A stretch of 64,000 bases of DNA from NCBI GenBank assembly GCA_031292255.1, contig JARLHN010000039.1, forward strand, positions 1 to 64,000, in the 5' to 3' direction. The notes below the pieces were generated by a model. The model did not search any database. It was given only the letters and a program-made list of their open reading frames with translations, and was not told the origin of the DNA. How positions within the stretch are numbered: position 1 is the first letter of the stretch; each line of letters begins with the position of its first letter. This DNA is from Oryzomonas sp. GTDB taxonomy: Bacteria; Desulfobacterota; Desulfuromonadia; Geobacterales; Pseudopelobacteraceae. Below are positions 1 through 8,642 of the stretch, piece by piece. The position numbers and the translations under genes are program-made.

Positions 1-147
1 TCTACTGCGAAAACGGTAAATCGGCCCGAATTCCCGGAAATTTTCGGCAAATAGGTCCACTATTCGTCCTCAAATTTCCAAAAATCCGGTCTCAATTTCC
101 CGTTTTCTCGCTACGACACCCTAAGTCCGACAGGCTCCTAGAGCGGC
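1..147. other. Left-edge non-coding stretch
   Basis: No convincing reading frame or RNA gene is visible. The sequence is rich in short AT tracts and leads directly into the MITE-like repeat. It may be the flank of a gene beyond the window. Confidence 0.4.
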
Positions 148-280
148 ATTAATTCCGGCTGCACATCAAAGATGACATCAAGGCGGCGAGGATCGAGGCG
201 ACGAAAGCGTACAGAGTAGTACGTTGAGGAACCGAAGACGAGCCAACAATGATGCCGCTTTGATTTGGAACAGGAATAAG
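148..280 (+). repeat. MITE-like repeat, left copy
   Basis: This element of about 130 bp has a near-copy at 63582-63713 in the same orientation. Shared internal blocks include AAAGCGTACAG, AGTACGTTGAGGA and CCGAAGACGAGCCAAC. The ends form an imperfect inverted repeat: a CACATCAAAG-like left end faces CTTTGATTTGGAA at the right end. It encodes no protein of its own. It sits directly upstream of the ParA-like gene, so it may contribute to that gene's leader. The ends are less well matched here than in the right copy, suggesting an older insertion. Confidence 0.75.
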
Positions 281-293
281 CCGTCATCCATCA

Positions 294-1709
294 ATGACAG
301 CGGACACATACATGCAGCCGTATCCTTACACCATCACCATCTCTTCGGAAAAAGGGGGAGTCGGCAAGACGACCCTGGCCTGCAACCTGGCCGTCTTTCT
401 AAAGGCCATGCGGGATAACCTGCCGATCACCATCTTTTCCTTCGACAATCACTTTACCATCGACCGCATGTTCGCCCTGGAGAGGCAAGAGCCGACCGGC
501 AGCGTACTGGAGATGCTGGAAGGCGAGCCGGCCGGCGATCTGGTGCGCTACGGCCAGTACGGCGTCGGCTACATCCCCTCCTCAACCAAGTTGAGCAATC
601 TGCATGCCCGCTTCAAGGACCCCCTGACCCTGACGCGCCTCCTGGCGGAATCGGGGCTGTCCGGCGTCGTGATCGTCGATACGCGCCCCGACCTGAATCC
701 CCTGACCCAGAACGCCCTCTACGCCGCAGACCGGGTGCTGGTCCCGGTAAAAGACCTGTCCAGCCTGGAGAACTGCAAAAACATCTTCGCCCTGCTGGAG
801 CGGAGCGGCAAGGACAAAGATGTCCTGGCGCTGATCCCCTGCCTGGTGGATGAGCGGATTAAATTCGATGGCGAGTTCAGGGACCAGAAGACCCTGTTGC
901 GGACCTTCGCCGCCAAGCGGGGCTACCGCTGCCTGAGGACCTCCATCTCAAAAAGCCCCAAGGTGGAAAGCCTCACCACCAACCCGGACGGCAAGATCTA
1001 CCCGATCCTGACCCATGCCAAGGGCACGGAGGTGTTCGGCCAGTTCAAGGAGATCGCCCAGGACCTGCTCCGGGACCTGGATGCCCTCCCCGAACCTCGC
1101 GCCTCCTTCCTGTACCGCCCCGGACCGGCCGGAAGAGCGTTCAGAAAGATGGCGCCCTATCCTGCGCGCCTGGAGGGACTGGCGGAATGCTGCCCGGTTT
1201 GCGGCGAATTCGTGGCGAAACGCAAGGGGCGCGGCTTCTATTACGAAACCCACGAGTGGGCCCGGCGCGGCTTCCTGCACGTCTCCTGCTTCGTGGATGC
1301 GCTCTGCGGCGCCCTGTACGGCCTGACCAGCGACTCCCAGGGATACGGCATTGCCCGCCTGATGGTCGCCGAAAACGCGGGCAAGCTGGCAACCCTGCTC
1401 TGTCCCAGGGTCGTCAACGGCTCGTACCGGGTCGATCTCCGCCAGTTCGACGCGGCGGGGGAGCAACGGTTGCACAGGGAGCTGATTCTGAAGGATCTTG
1501 GGGATGGGGGAGATGGCGGGATTCACGAACGGCTGTTTCTGTTGTTGCGGGAGACCCTGTCCGGGCAGGAGGGGGGGCCGGGCAAGGGCGCCTGGCTGGT
1601 CGTGCACCCCGTTGACCCCAAAGATCCCGAATCGATCCTGGGGGAGGAGCGCTACCGCGCCGTGCACCTTCTGCAGGCCGGGATCTGCGCGGCGCTCGGC
1701 CTGTCCTGA
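294..1709 (+). CDS. ParA/MinD-like P-loop ATPase with C-terminal zinc-finger-like module
   Basis: A cytosolic ATPase of the ParA/SIMIBI class, 471 aa. The deviant Walker A KGGVGKT lies at residues 20-26 after a short beta strand, and the core fold covers roughly the first 260 residues. It has no ParB partner beside it, so it is not an ordinary chromosome partition gene. Residues 300-303 read CPVC and are followed by H and HVSC, a C-x2-C...H-x2-C arrangement that could hold zinc. This tail is not part of the usual ParA length of about 260 aa. No strong Shine-Dalgarno precedes either ATG (294 or 312), so the start is uncertain. A hairpin plus T-run at 822-855 of the second kilobase (1822-1855) ends the unit. 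The cargo is unknown. Confidence 0.8.
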   Translation: MTADTYMQPYPYTITISSEKGGVGKTTLACNLAVFLKAMRDNLPITIFSFDNHFTIDRMFALERQEPTGSVLEMLEGEPAGDLVRYGQYGVGYIPSSTKLSNLHARFKDPLTLTRLLAESGLSGVVIVDTRPDLNPLTQNALYAADRVLVPVKDLSSLENCKNIFALLERSGKDKDVLALIPCLVDERIKFDGEFRDQKTLLRTFAAKRGYRCLRTSISKSPKVESLTTNPDGKIYPILTHAKGTEVFGQFKEIAQDLLRDLDALPEPRASFLYRPGPAGRAFRKMAPYPARLEGLAECCPVCGEFVAKRKGRGFYYETHEWARRGFLHVSCFVDALCGALYGLTSDSQGYGIARLMVAENAGKLATLLCPRVVNGSYRVDLRQFDAAGEQRLHRELILKDLGDGGDGGIHERLFLLLRETLSGQEGGPGKGAWLVVHPVDPKDPESILGEERYRAVHLLQAGICAALGLS

Positions 1710-1821
1710 GTGAGGGACCGGCAACCGGTGTCAACGGCAGACCCTTCAACTCTTTAATATTCCCTCGACCAAAAGAATCTAAAACCTGTCAAGGCCCATG
1801 GCAGCGGTATAATATTTTTCA

Positions 1822-1855
1822 AATGCCATGAACGCTGTAATGGCATTGCCTTTTT
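1822..1855 (+). terminator. Rho-independent terminator after the ParA-like gene
   Basis: Arms AATGCCAT (1822-1829) and ATGGCATT (1840-1847) enclose a 10-nt loop and are followed by GCC and five T. It lies about 110 nt past the ParA-like stop codon on the same strand. Confidence 0.6.
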
Positions 1856-1896
1856 AATCACTCCGGCATAGCCGGTGGTTTATGGAACTCCATCAC

Positions 1897-2532
1897 TTAA
1901 GGAGTGACTGAGATCTCATTCGAACCGAATGATTCACCATTGGTGCCAACAGCAGTTACCCGGTAATAATATGTAGTTCCATTATTGGCCACGGTGTTAT
2001 CAGTATAGGAGGCAGTATAAGAAGCAGTTGCAGGAGAAGCTAATACGGGCAGCCCCTCGGCACCGGACGCGGTGCTTCTATAGACATTATAGCTCGTTAC
2101 GCCTGTTATAGCGGGTGGTGTAGTCCAGGTTAACGCAACGGAATTAGTTGTGTGAGAAACCAAGGTAAGCGTTGGCGCTGTAACAGTAACAGAGACCTCA
2201 TTCGACGCGCTGGACTCATTGGAATTTGAGTCTAAAGCCGTGACAAAATAATAATAGGTGGTGCCTGAAGGTGCCGGAGTGTTATCTGTAAATGAATTTG
2301 TATATGATCCGGCAAGGACGGCCTCTTGAGCTGAAGCAGTACCCCGATCAATATTATAAACGCATCCTGGCACCGCATCCCAGCTTAAGGTTATGTTCAA
2401 AGCCGTCCCTGATACAGTTAAATTTGTCGGTGCGCTTGGAGGTGTGGTTGAGTTGCCGCAAGCACTGCAGCAAAACAAAATAAACGTAAGGCAAAAAGTC
2501 CGCCAATAGCGAAACAATGTCACTTTTATCAT
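1897..2532 (-). CDS. Fibronectin type III repeat lipoprotein
   Basis: A 211-aa exported protein. The N-terminus carries a basic start, a hydrophobic segment and a Cys-rich end (FCCSAC-G) that reads as a lipoprotein-type signal, though the lipobox is not canonical. Two fibronectin type III domains follow (about residues 33-118 and 120-211), each with the typical P-x-x-P-T/N-L entry, LxW strand and Y-Y-Y-x-V-T strand. Such domains serve in binding or spacing at the cell surface. GGAGG lies six bases before the ATG. No catalytic domain is present, and neighbours give no clue to a partner. Confidence 0.75.
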   Translation of the reverse strand: MIKVTLFRYWRTFCLTFILFCCSACGNSTTPPSAPTNLTVSGTALNITLSWDAVPGCVYNIDRGTASAQEAVLAGSYTNSFTDNTPAPSGTTYYYFVTALDSNSNESSASNEVSVTVTAPTLTLVSHTTNSVALTWTTPPAITGVTSYNVYRSTASGAEGLPVLASPATASYTASYTDNTVANNGTTYYYRVTAVGTNGESFGSNEISVTP

Positions 2533-2729
2533 TATCTGCCTCCGGTGTGTCTCGTTTTCAACAGTCCGTTTTCATTCTTTTTCATTATCACATTTACCTT
2601 GACATTCAAACGAAATTCAACTGATGACCGGATAGGCGTTGGACTCTCTCTTCAATAAAATAGACAGGTTAGGGCCTCCATTATTTTAATTGGTTTCAAA
2701 ACTGTAACCAAAACAAAGGTACTGTTTGT

Positions 2730-2765
2730 CTTCCCCCTCCTTGAGAAGGAGGGAGGCAGGGGGTG
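2730..2765. repeat. Short palindromic intergenic repeat
   Basis: CCCTCCTT and AAGGAGGG form a tight hairpin near 2733-2751, followed by GCAGGGGGTGG. This looks like one of the dispersed palindromic repeats common between bacterial genes. A similar C/G-rich palindrome occurs at 50292-50336. Confidence 0.45.
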
Positions 2766-2811
2766 GTTGAAGATTTTTCTGCGAAAGGGCCGAAGGGGAG
2801 AACGGGCAAAA

Positions 2812-2837
2812 GCGCCTACCACTGAGCTATAGGCCCC
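2812..2837 (-). pseudogene. 5' tRNA fragment
   Basis: On the minus strand the 26 bases read as the 5' end of a tRNA: an acceptor strand GGGGCCT, then ATAGCTCAGTGGTAGGCGC with the classic D-arm. No anticodon arm, T-arm or 3' acceptor strand follows. It is best read as a broken tRNA piece left by recombination or integration next to the nitroreductase gene. Confidence 0.6.
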
Positions 2838-2850
2838 TGAATTATTGATG

Positions 2851-3444
2851 CTACCATTGCCCCCAATGGATCTTATCCTGCCGGTACTTGTCCTTCGGCT
2901 TGTCCACGCCGGTCGGGACACCGACCAGGATGACGTTCAACGGAATAACAGCGGCCGGTATGCCGAGCACGGTACGTACATGTTTCATCTTGTCCTCATA
3001 CGGATATGAGGCGGTCCAGTGCCCCCCAAGCCCCAGGGCTTCCGTGGCCAGCAGGATGTTTTCGCTTGCGAGCGTGGCGTCGATGATCGCAAAGTCCTTG
3101 CTCTGAAGATTTGCTTTTCCCGGCTCCGTGCAGACGACAATGACCGCTCCGGCCTTGTTGATGCCCCGCGCGTTCGGCAGTCCGGCAGCCAGGGCATCCA
3201 GCTTCTTTCTGTCGGTTACCACAACGAACGACCACGGCTGTTTGTTGACCGCCGTTGGCGCAGCCATTCCGGCCCGTATGATCGTATTCAGGTTTTCCGT
3301 GCTGACGGCCGCTCCGGTAAAGGATATCACGCTCTTCCTGGAGTGGATGACGGTAAGCGTATCCTTCGCCATGTCCGTCTCTTTGGCCGAAACAGTCCCT
3401 GCCAGCATCAAACCTGAAATCAGGCAAACAAATAGTCTTCTCAT
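2851..3444 (-). CDS. Exported nitroreductase-family flavoprotein
   Basis: A 197-aa FMN-dependent nitroreductase-like protein. After the signal-like N-terminus (about 20 aa, ending near VSA-KE) the family core begins with the HSRKSVISFTG segment, where R-S/K-x-R-x-F motifs bind FMN phosphate. NKQPWSFVVV is the second FMN-binding motif, and GLGGHW lies near the flavin. Family members reduce nitroaromatics or quinones with NAD(P)H. Most are cytosolic, so a signal peptide is unusual. GGAGG precedes the ATG with good spacing. It is isolated, with a terminator hairpin upstream and a tRNA fragment downstream. Confidence 0.8.
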   Translation of the reverse strand: MRRLFVCLISGLMLAGTVSAKETDMAKDTLTVIHSRKSVISFTGAAVSTENLNTIIRAGMAAPTAVNKQPWSFVVVTDRKKLDALAAGLPNARGINKAGAVIVVCTEPGKANLQSKDFAIIDATLASENILLATEALGLGGHWTASYPYEDKMKHVRTVLGIPAAVIPLNVILVGVPTGVDKPKDKYRQDKIHWGQW

Positions 3445-3479
3445 CCTCTAGCCTCCAATACTTGGTGTTTTTACCCAAA

Positions 3480-3509
3480 AATCGCCCATTGCGGAAACAA
3501 TGGGCGATT
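3480..3509 (-). terminator. Rho-independent terminator of the outer-membrane protein gene
   Basis: Perfect 11-bp arms (ATCGCCCATTG at 3481-3491 and CAATGGGCGAT at 3498-3508) with a 6-nt loop. On the minus strand the hairpin is followed by TTTTTGG. It closes transcription from the beta-barrel gene ending at 3593. Confidence 0.8.
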
Positions 3510-3592
3510 GTGCTCTGGTCCACATTTCGTTGTCAATAATTATCCGGCCGGCTTGCGGAATCGGGCGATCTTTTGTCAACGGCGCCCCGGGT

Positions 3593-4210
3593 TCAGTTAA
3601 AGAAATACCGCACGCCGAAGGTCATGGAAAAACTGTCGGGATCAAACTCGCCAACCTTGCCGCCACCGGACTTGATGTCGGCGTTCGGGGCGATGACCCC
3701 CTTGAGCTCGGTTGTCAAGGCAAGTTGCCTCATGAGAAAGTAATCCACCCCCCCCTTGACGTGTATCCCGGCCACGGTATCAACATCCAGGCCGTTATTC
3801 GCCCCGTTGACGAGGATGTCCACACCGATGCCGGCATAGGGGACCAGATGCATGACCGGAAGGTTGAGGAAACGGTACTGGGCTCCCAGGGAAAAATTGG
3901 TCGTGTCGAAACTCGTGCCTGAGTCCGTATCGAAGCCGGTATGGGTAATTTCGAAGTCTGCGGCAATATTGTCGGTAAAACCAAAGATGAAACCGCCGCC
4001 GCCAACGAAACCCACATCCGAATTCCCCCTCCCGATCACAACGCCGGTGCCGACCGCATCGTTATCTGCCGGCACCAGAAAACCGATCCGGCCGGTTACG
4101 CCAAGCCTGCCCACAATGCTCTCCGCACTATTCAAGCCCGCTGCCATGGCATAATCGGCAACCAAGCAGCAAGCCACCAGCAGGGACACGGCAACCATTC
4201 TTTTTTTCAT
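3593..4210 (-). CDS. Outer-membrane beta-barrel protein (OmpA/OprF-barrel-like)
   Basis: A 205-aa secreted protein with a clear signal peptide (MKKRM, a hydrophobic run, A-M-A cleavage site). Alternating hydrophobic/aromatic strands run to a C-terminal FGVRYFFN, whose terminal aromatic segment is the beta-signal recognised by the BAM machinery. The size fits an eight-stranded barrel. I chose the ATG at 4210 because GAGGAG lies seven bases upstream. A TTG five codons earlier overlaps that ribosome site. The gene is monocistronic, with its own terminator at 3480-3509. No function beyond a barrel can be assigned. Confidence 0.75.
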   Translation of the reverse strand: MKKRMVAVSLLVACCLVADYAMAAGLNSAESIVGRLGVTGRIGFLVPADNDAVGTGVVIGRGNSDVGFVGGGGFIFGFTDNIAADFEITHTGFDTDSGTSFDTTNFSLGAQYRFLNLPVMHLVPYAGIGVDILVNGANNGLDVDTVAGIHVKGGVDYFLMRQLALTTELKGVIAPNADIKSGGGKVGEFDPDSFSMTFGVRYFFN

Positions 4211-4397
4211 GATGGAACTCCTCAATTTTTTTCTAATGAGTCATGCTGTCCAATTTTAAATTATAACGCAAGATGTGTGAATAGCAAATACAAGGACAAG
4301 TTCTAAATATTCCGAAAGGTGGTAAAATTATGTGAGACCTGTGCCAAATGAGCCCGGCAGAATCGGGGATGTACCTATACTGAAAAGGAGAAGCGTC

Positions 4398-5387
4398 ATG
4401 CCAAAGATCGTCCGCTTTCATGAAACAGGGGGGGCCGAGGTGCTAAGGATCGAGGAGTTGCCTCTTGTGGAGCCTGGTGAGGGAGAGGTTCGCCTGAAGG
4501 TTGAGGCCCTTGGCCTGAATCGCGCCGAGATCATGTTCCGGCAGGGGCAGTACCTGGAGACGCCAAGGCTTCCAACACGACTCGGCTATGAAGCGTCAGG
4601 GGTCGTGGACGCCGTCGGGCCCGGCGTCAGCGGCGTCAAGATCGGCGACCGGGTAAGCACTATCCCCTCCTTTTCCATAAGTGCCTATGGCGTCTACGGC
4701 GAAAGCGCCATTGTGCCGGCCTACGCCGTGGCCTCGTATCCGGCTGATCTGTCGCCGATCGAAGGCGCTGCGATCTGGATGCAGTATTTAACGGCTTACG
4801 GGGCGCTCATTGAATTCGGGCAATTGCAAAAAAACGGTTGTGTGTTGATCACCGCGGCGAGCAGCAGCGTGGGACTGGCCGCGATCCAGATCGCCGAATC
4901 TGTCGGGGCAACCGCCATCGCCGCCACGCGCGGCGCCGGGAAGAAATCCTTTCTCATGGGCGCGGGGGCGGATCACGTCATTGCGACCGATGAAGAAGAC
5001 CTGGTTGAAAGCGTGATGGCTCTTACCGCCGGGAAAGGCGTAAGCATGGCCTTCGATCCCGTGGGAGGGAGCTTGCTTGGAAAACTTGCCGACGCTGCCG
5101 CTCCCGGAGCGACGATCTTCGAATACGGCGCCTTGTCGCCGGATCCGACGATCTTCCCCCTGTTCCCGGCGCTGGCCAAGGGTTTATCCGTACGGGGGTA
5201 TACCCTGTTTGAGATCGTGAAGAATCCGGAGAGACTTGCCCGTGGCAAGCAATTCGTTTACGACGGGCTGAAATCCGGTGCGCTGAAACCGATCATCGAC
5301 CGCACGTTCCCCTTGGAAAACATTGTCGAGGCCCACCGGTACATGGAATCCAACCAGCAACAGGGCAAGATCGTGGTTACCGTGTGA
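4398..5387 (+). CDS. Zinc-independent quinone oxidoreductase / MDR-family alcohol dehydrogenase
   Basis: A 329-aa medium-chain dehydrogenase/reductase of the NADPH:quinone oxidoreductase type. The N-terminal GroES-like catalytic fold includes GLNRAEIMFRQG and the GYEASGVVDAVGPGV segment. The Rossmann part carries the AASSSVGLAAIQIA nucleotide-binding loop, a relaxed form of the usual GxGxxG motif. The structural and catalytic zinc cysteines of alcohol dehydrogenases are absent. Members reduce quinones or activated enones in the cytosol. AAAGGAG lies eight bases before this ATG, so I prefer it to an in-frame ATG 22 codons upstream. It converges with the efflux operon. Confidence 0.85.
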   Translation: MPKIVRFHETGGAEVLRIEELPLVEPGEGEVRLKVEALGLNRAEIMFRQGQYLETPRLPTRLGYEASGVVDAVGPGVSGVKIGDRVSTIPSFSISAYGVYGESAIVPAYAVASYPADLSPIEGAAIWMQYLTAYGALIEFGQLQKNGCVLITAASSSVGLAAIQIAESVGATAIAATRGAGKKSFLMGAGADHVIATDEEDLVESVMALTAGKGVSMAFDPVGGSLLGKLADAAAPGATIFEYGALSPDPTIFPLFPALAKGLSVRGYTLFEIVKNPERLARGKQFVYDGLKSGALKPIIDRTFPLENIVEAHRYMESNQQQGKIVVTV

Positions 5388-5495
5388 CGGGGTGCCGGTA
5401 AGTTTGAATATGGCTTACTCGTAATGTGTCCACATCGCGATGGCAGCCAAGATAGTTTTCATCAGGAGATGGTTCCTCCTTGTCTTGATCCGAAT

Positions 5496-7085
5496 CTACC
5501 TGATCTCTTGCCGCTCTTGATCGGAACGTCGTTTGGGTTGCATATACCATGCAGGCAGCAGGGCGGCAAAAAATATTACTGCTACACACAGGAAACTTTC
5601 GCGGAAACCCATGACGCTGGCCTGGGCCTCGATCATCCGGGACAGGAAGCGATGAGCTTCACCTGCCCTGATGTGACCGGATAGCCCGGCCCGATTGAGT
5701 GTCGTGGCGATAAGATTCAGCGAACTGACCGCGGTGTGGGTACCGGTTTGCATGGCATTGAGTTCGCTGGCGTAGGTGGTGGTTTTTCGTTCCAGATAGA
5801 CCGAGAGCAAGTCCACTCCAATGGCACCGCCTAATTGACGTATGAAGTTGATGGCTCCTGCCCCGTGGCTCAGCAGATGATGGTCGAGAACCCTGAGTGC
5901 GCCACCGTTAAGCGAAGGCAGGATGAAGCCAAGGCCAATCCGGCCGATAACTACCCAACCGGCAAATGTCCAGAATTCGGTCGAGGTGTCGGCGTGGCTC
6001 ATCAAAAAATTGGAGAGCCCAAACACGGCCAGCCCGGCGAGTATCAGGATATGGGGGTGCATGCGGTCGCTAAGCCGTCCAGCCAAAGGAAAAACGAATC
6101 CCAAAACGATACCGGCCGGCATCAGCAGTAGACCCGATTCGGTTGGGGCATACCCCTGAACGGTCTGGACGAAAAGAGGTACCAGATAGGTCGATCCATA
6201 AAGCCCAATGCCCAGAATGAAGGCAACGGCGGAGGCGGCAACGAAACGCGGATTGCGATACACATCGAGGGCCAGGATGGGAGTTGGCGTCCGCTGTTCC
6301 TGCAGTAGGAATCCGAGCAGACTTGCTGCCGCTAAACAGAAGGAACTATAGACAAAAACCGAGTCCCAGCCCATGCGCTGCCCATTCGACAAGCCTGCGA
6401 GAAAAGCGGCGATTCCACTTGACAGCAGAATAAAACCAATCCAATCGAAGGGACTGCGCTTCTCCTTCGAGATGGTTGGCAGAAAAAGTGTAGCCAGCAG
6501 GATTCCAACGATACAGAACGGCGGACCTATGAAAAAAACATAGCGCCACGAATAATTATCGACGAGCATGCCACCGAGTGCGGGTCCTAGTGCGGGAGCC
6601 AGAATCACGCCCATGCCGTAGATGCCCATGGCCATGCCGCGACGGTCGGCCGGAAAAACCTGGAAGATGGCCACCATGCCCAGAGGTTGGGCCACCCCTG
6701 CGGCAGCCCCCTGGATGATCCGGGCAACGATCAACACGGTATCATTGGGGCTGAAGGCCCCAATGATCGAACCGACTGTGAAGGCGACCAGAGCCGAAAT
6801 ATAGGCGGTTCGGCTTCCGAATGACTGGACTGCCCAAGTGGCGATCAGCATGGCGGCGGTCATCGACGCGAGGAAGGCGGTTGACAGCCATTGAGCCTGA
6901 TCCTGCCCCAGGCCAAACTCTCCCATAATGTCCGGCATGGCCACGTTGACGATGGTCGCCGAGGCCACCATGGCAATAAGGCCCACCAACACGGTCACGG
7001 AAACGTACCACTTGTATGCGGCACCATACCGGACGAACAAATTCTCAGCGGTGACTTGCGTCAATGTCCACCTCGATGGCCACAA
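5496..7085 (-). CDS. DHA2-type MFS drug efflux pump (EmrB/QacA-like)
   Basis: A 529-aa inner-membrane proton antiporter with the 14-segment plan of the DHA2 family. TM1 contains ATIVNVAMPDI, the family's motif D1. LSTAFLASMTAAM and the GRIIQGAAAG-like stretch match motifs A/B, and GPALGG matches motif C. It exports hydrophobic drugs, here through a membrane-fusion protein and an outer-membrane channel encoded just upstream. The start is a TTG at 7085 or 7064; both sit within 30 nt of the previous stop codon, so translation is probably coupled. It is the last gene of the marR-MFP-OMF-MFS operon. Confidence 0.9.
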   Translation of the reverse strand: MWPSRWTLTQVTAENLFVRYGAAYKWYVSVTVLVGLIAMVASATIVNVAMPDIMGEFGLGQDQAQWLSTAFLASMTAAMLIATWAVQSFGSRTAYISALVAFTVGSIIGAFSPNDTVLIVARIIQGAAAGVAQPLGMVAIFQVFPADRRGMAMGIYGMGVILAPALGPALGGMLVDNYSWRYVFFIGPPFCIVGILLATLFLPTISKEKRSPFDWIGFILLSSGIAAFLAGLSNGQRMGWDSVFVYSSFCLAAASLLGFLLQEQRTPTPILALDVYRNPRFVAASAVAFILGIGLYGSTYLVPLFVQTVQGYAPTESGLLLMPAGIVLGFVFPLAGRLSDRMHPHILILAGLAVFGLSNFLMSHADTSTEFWTFAGWVVIGRIGLGFILPSLNGGALRVLDHHLLSHGAGAINFIRQLGGAIGVDLLSVYLERKTTTYASELNAMQTGTHTAVSSLNLIATTLNRAGLSGHIRAGEAHRFLSRMIEAQASVMGFRESFLCVAVIFFAALLPAWYMQPKRRSDQERQEIR

Positions 7086-7094
7086 GTGTGGACA

Positions 7095-8642
7095 TTACCA
7101 CCCTCCGCCAAGTGCCCGGAACAGCCTGACAGCGGCGCGTGCCGTATCGGCTTGGGTGCGGGGCAGATCGTCTTCGGCGACAAGCAACTGTCGGTTGGCG
7201 TCGAGCGCATCGGTCAAGGCGATCAATCCGGCCCGGTACGCCTCCTGCGACTCGTCGCGAGCCAGGGTAAGGGCACCGATCTGCCTGGTGACGTCCCGGC
7301 CGTGGGCTTCAAGTTGAACAAGAGCGGCGCAGGCATTTTCGACATCCTCTGCGGCATGCAGGACCGTCTGCCGGTAACGGGCAAGCGCTTCGCGAGTCGC
7401 CGCATTGGCCAGGGCGACTTCACCATCGATCTTTCCAAAGTCGAAAATCCGCCAACGCAGCCCGGCGATTGCCGTGGGCTGGAAAGTAGCACTCTTGAAA
7501 AGATGGGATGGGGTCAGACTTTCAAAGCCGAGCAGCCCTGACAAGGAGAGCTTTGGATAATAATCTGAAAGGGCGGCACCGATCCCGGCATTGGCGGCAG
7601 CTATGTTACGCTCGGCGGCAATTATGTCGGGGCGGCGGCGTAACAGGTCGGAAGAGTTTGCGGTAATCAGTGGCACGTGAGGGAGTGGAGCGGAAGCAGA
7701 CAATTCGCCCGCATAGGTTCCCGGCTGCGCCCCCATGAGGACGTCAAGGCGGTTCAATTGCGCTTCAAGCTCAATTTTCAGGAGAGGAACTGCGCCTTGG
7801 GCCAGGGCGAGCACTGCATCGGCTTGGGCTACCTCCCGGTCTGTGGACATGCCGTTGGTTTTTCTCAGCCTGATAAGGTCGAACAGCTTGGCGTCGGTGG
7901 TGATCAAACCTTCGATAACTTTAAGACGTGCTTGAAGGCCGCGAATCTGGAAGTAGGCGTCGGCAGCATCCGCCGCAACCGAGACCCTGACACCCGATTG
8001 CATCGCTTCGGCTGCATCGGCCTCGGCTTTGGCCGATTCTTCGCCACGCCGGAGTCCACCAAACAAATCAATCTCCCAAGAGGCGCTGGCTCCCACGTCG
8101 TAGATCTCGGCGTTACGGTTGTAACCGGGCAGAGTTTGAGCAATGGCACCGATAGGACTTTCCAGCGACTGGCGCATGGCAAGCGCCTGAGTTGACGCGT
8201 CAATGGCCGGAAGAAGCTTGGCACCTGCCGTTTTGGCGGCGGCGCGAGCCTGTTGCACCCGTTCGAGGGAAGCTTGAATGTCAAGGTTTTGAGCAAGGGC
8301 GCGCTGAATTATTTTAGTCAGTTCAGGGTCACAAAATCCGATCCACCACTGATCGAGAGGCGGGGCCGGTTGTGCAACCGCACGATCTGCCACGCTTGCA
8401 GCGTTGTGGAATGGAGCGAGCGTCAAGTCTGGTTTCAGGTAATTGGGACCGACCGTGCAGCCGACCATCAGGTAGCCAACTGTTAGCAATAAGAGAGTGC
8501 GCACTGTCGATGCATGTCGTTCGCGCGGAAAGTCGCGACCAGAAGCAGCCCAACCTCTCATGAACAGCGAATTTAGAAGAACTCTGCCGACAAAGCCGAA
8601 TGAGCAACCATGTTTCGGATTGTTAGTGCCGAGCGATGTCAA
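7095..8642 (-). CDS. NodT/OprM-family outer-membrane efflux lipoprotein
   Basis: The trimeric outer-membrane channel of the tripartite pump. Residues 47-62 form a lipoprotein signal ending in LMVGC, followed by TVGPNYLKPD, the hallmark N-terminus of the NodT/OprM family. Two copies of the helical outer-membrane efflux domain follow, with the typical LRRRPDIIAAERNIAAANA segment between them. The long open frame begins inside the preceding gene at 8642, but a GTG at 8504 would give a normal short signal peptide, so the true start is probably near there. The four-gene order and close spacing argue for co-expression. Confidence 0.88.
   Translation of the reverse strand: MTSLGTNNPKHGCSFGFVGRVLLNSLFMRGWAASGRDFPRERHASTVRTLLLLTVGYLMVGCTVGPNYLKPDLTLAPFHNAASVADRAVAQPAPPLDQWWIGFCDPELTKIIQRALAQNLDIQASLERVQQARAAAKTAGAKLLPAIDASTQALAMRQSLESPIGAIAQTLPGYNRNAEIYDVGASASWEIDLFGGLRRGEESAKAEADAAEAMQSGVRVSVAADAADAYFQIRGLQARLKVIEGLITTDAKLFDLIRLRKTNGMSTDREVAQADAVLALAQGAVPLLKIELEAQLNRLDVLMGAQPGTYAGELSASAPLPHVPLITANSSDLLRRRPDIIAAERNIAAANAGIGAALSDYYPKLSLSGLLGFESLTPSHLFKSATFQPTAIAGLRWRIFDFGKIDGEVALANAATREALARYRQTVLHAAEDVENACAALVQLEAHGRDVTRQIGALTLARDESQEAYRAGLIALTDALDANRQLLVAEDDLPRTQADTARAAVRLFRALGGGW

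Noticed and set aside
948..1724. 258-codon frame antisense to the ParA-like gene
   Set aside because: It opposes a gene with a clear Walker A motif and has no start signal.
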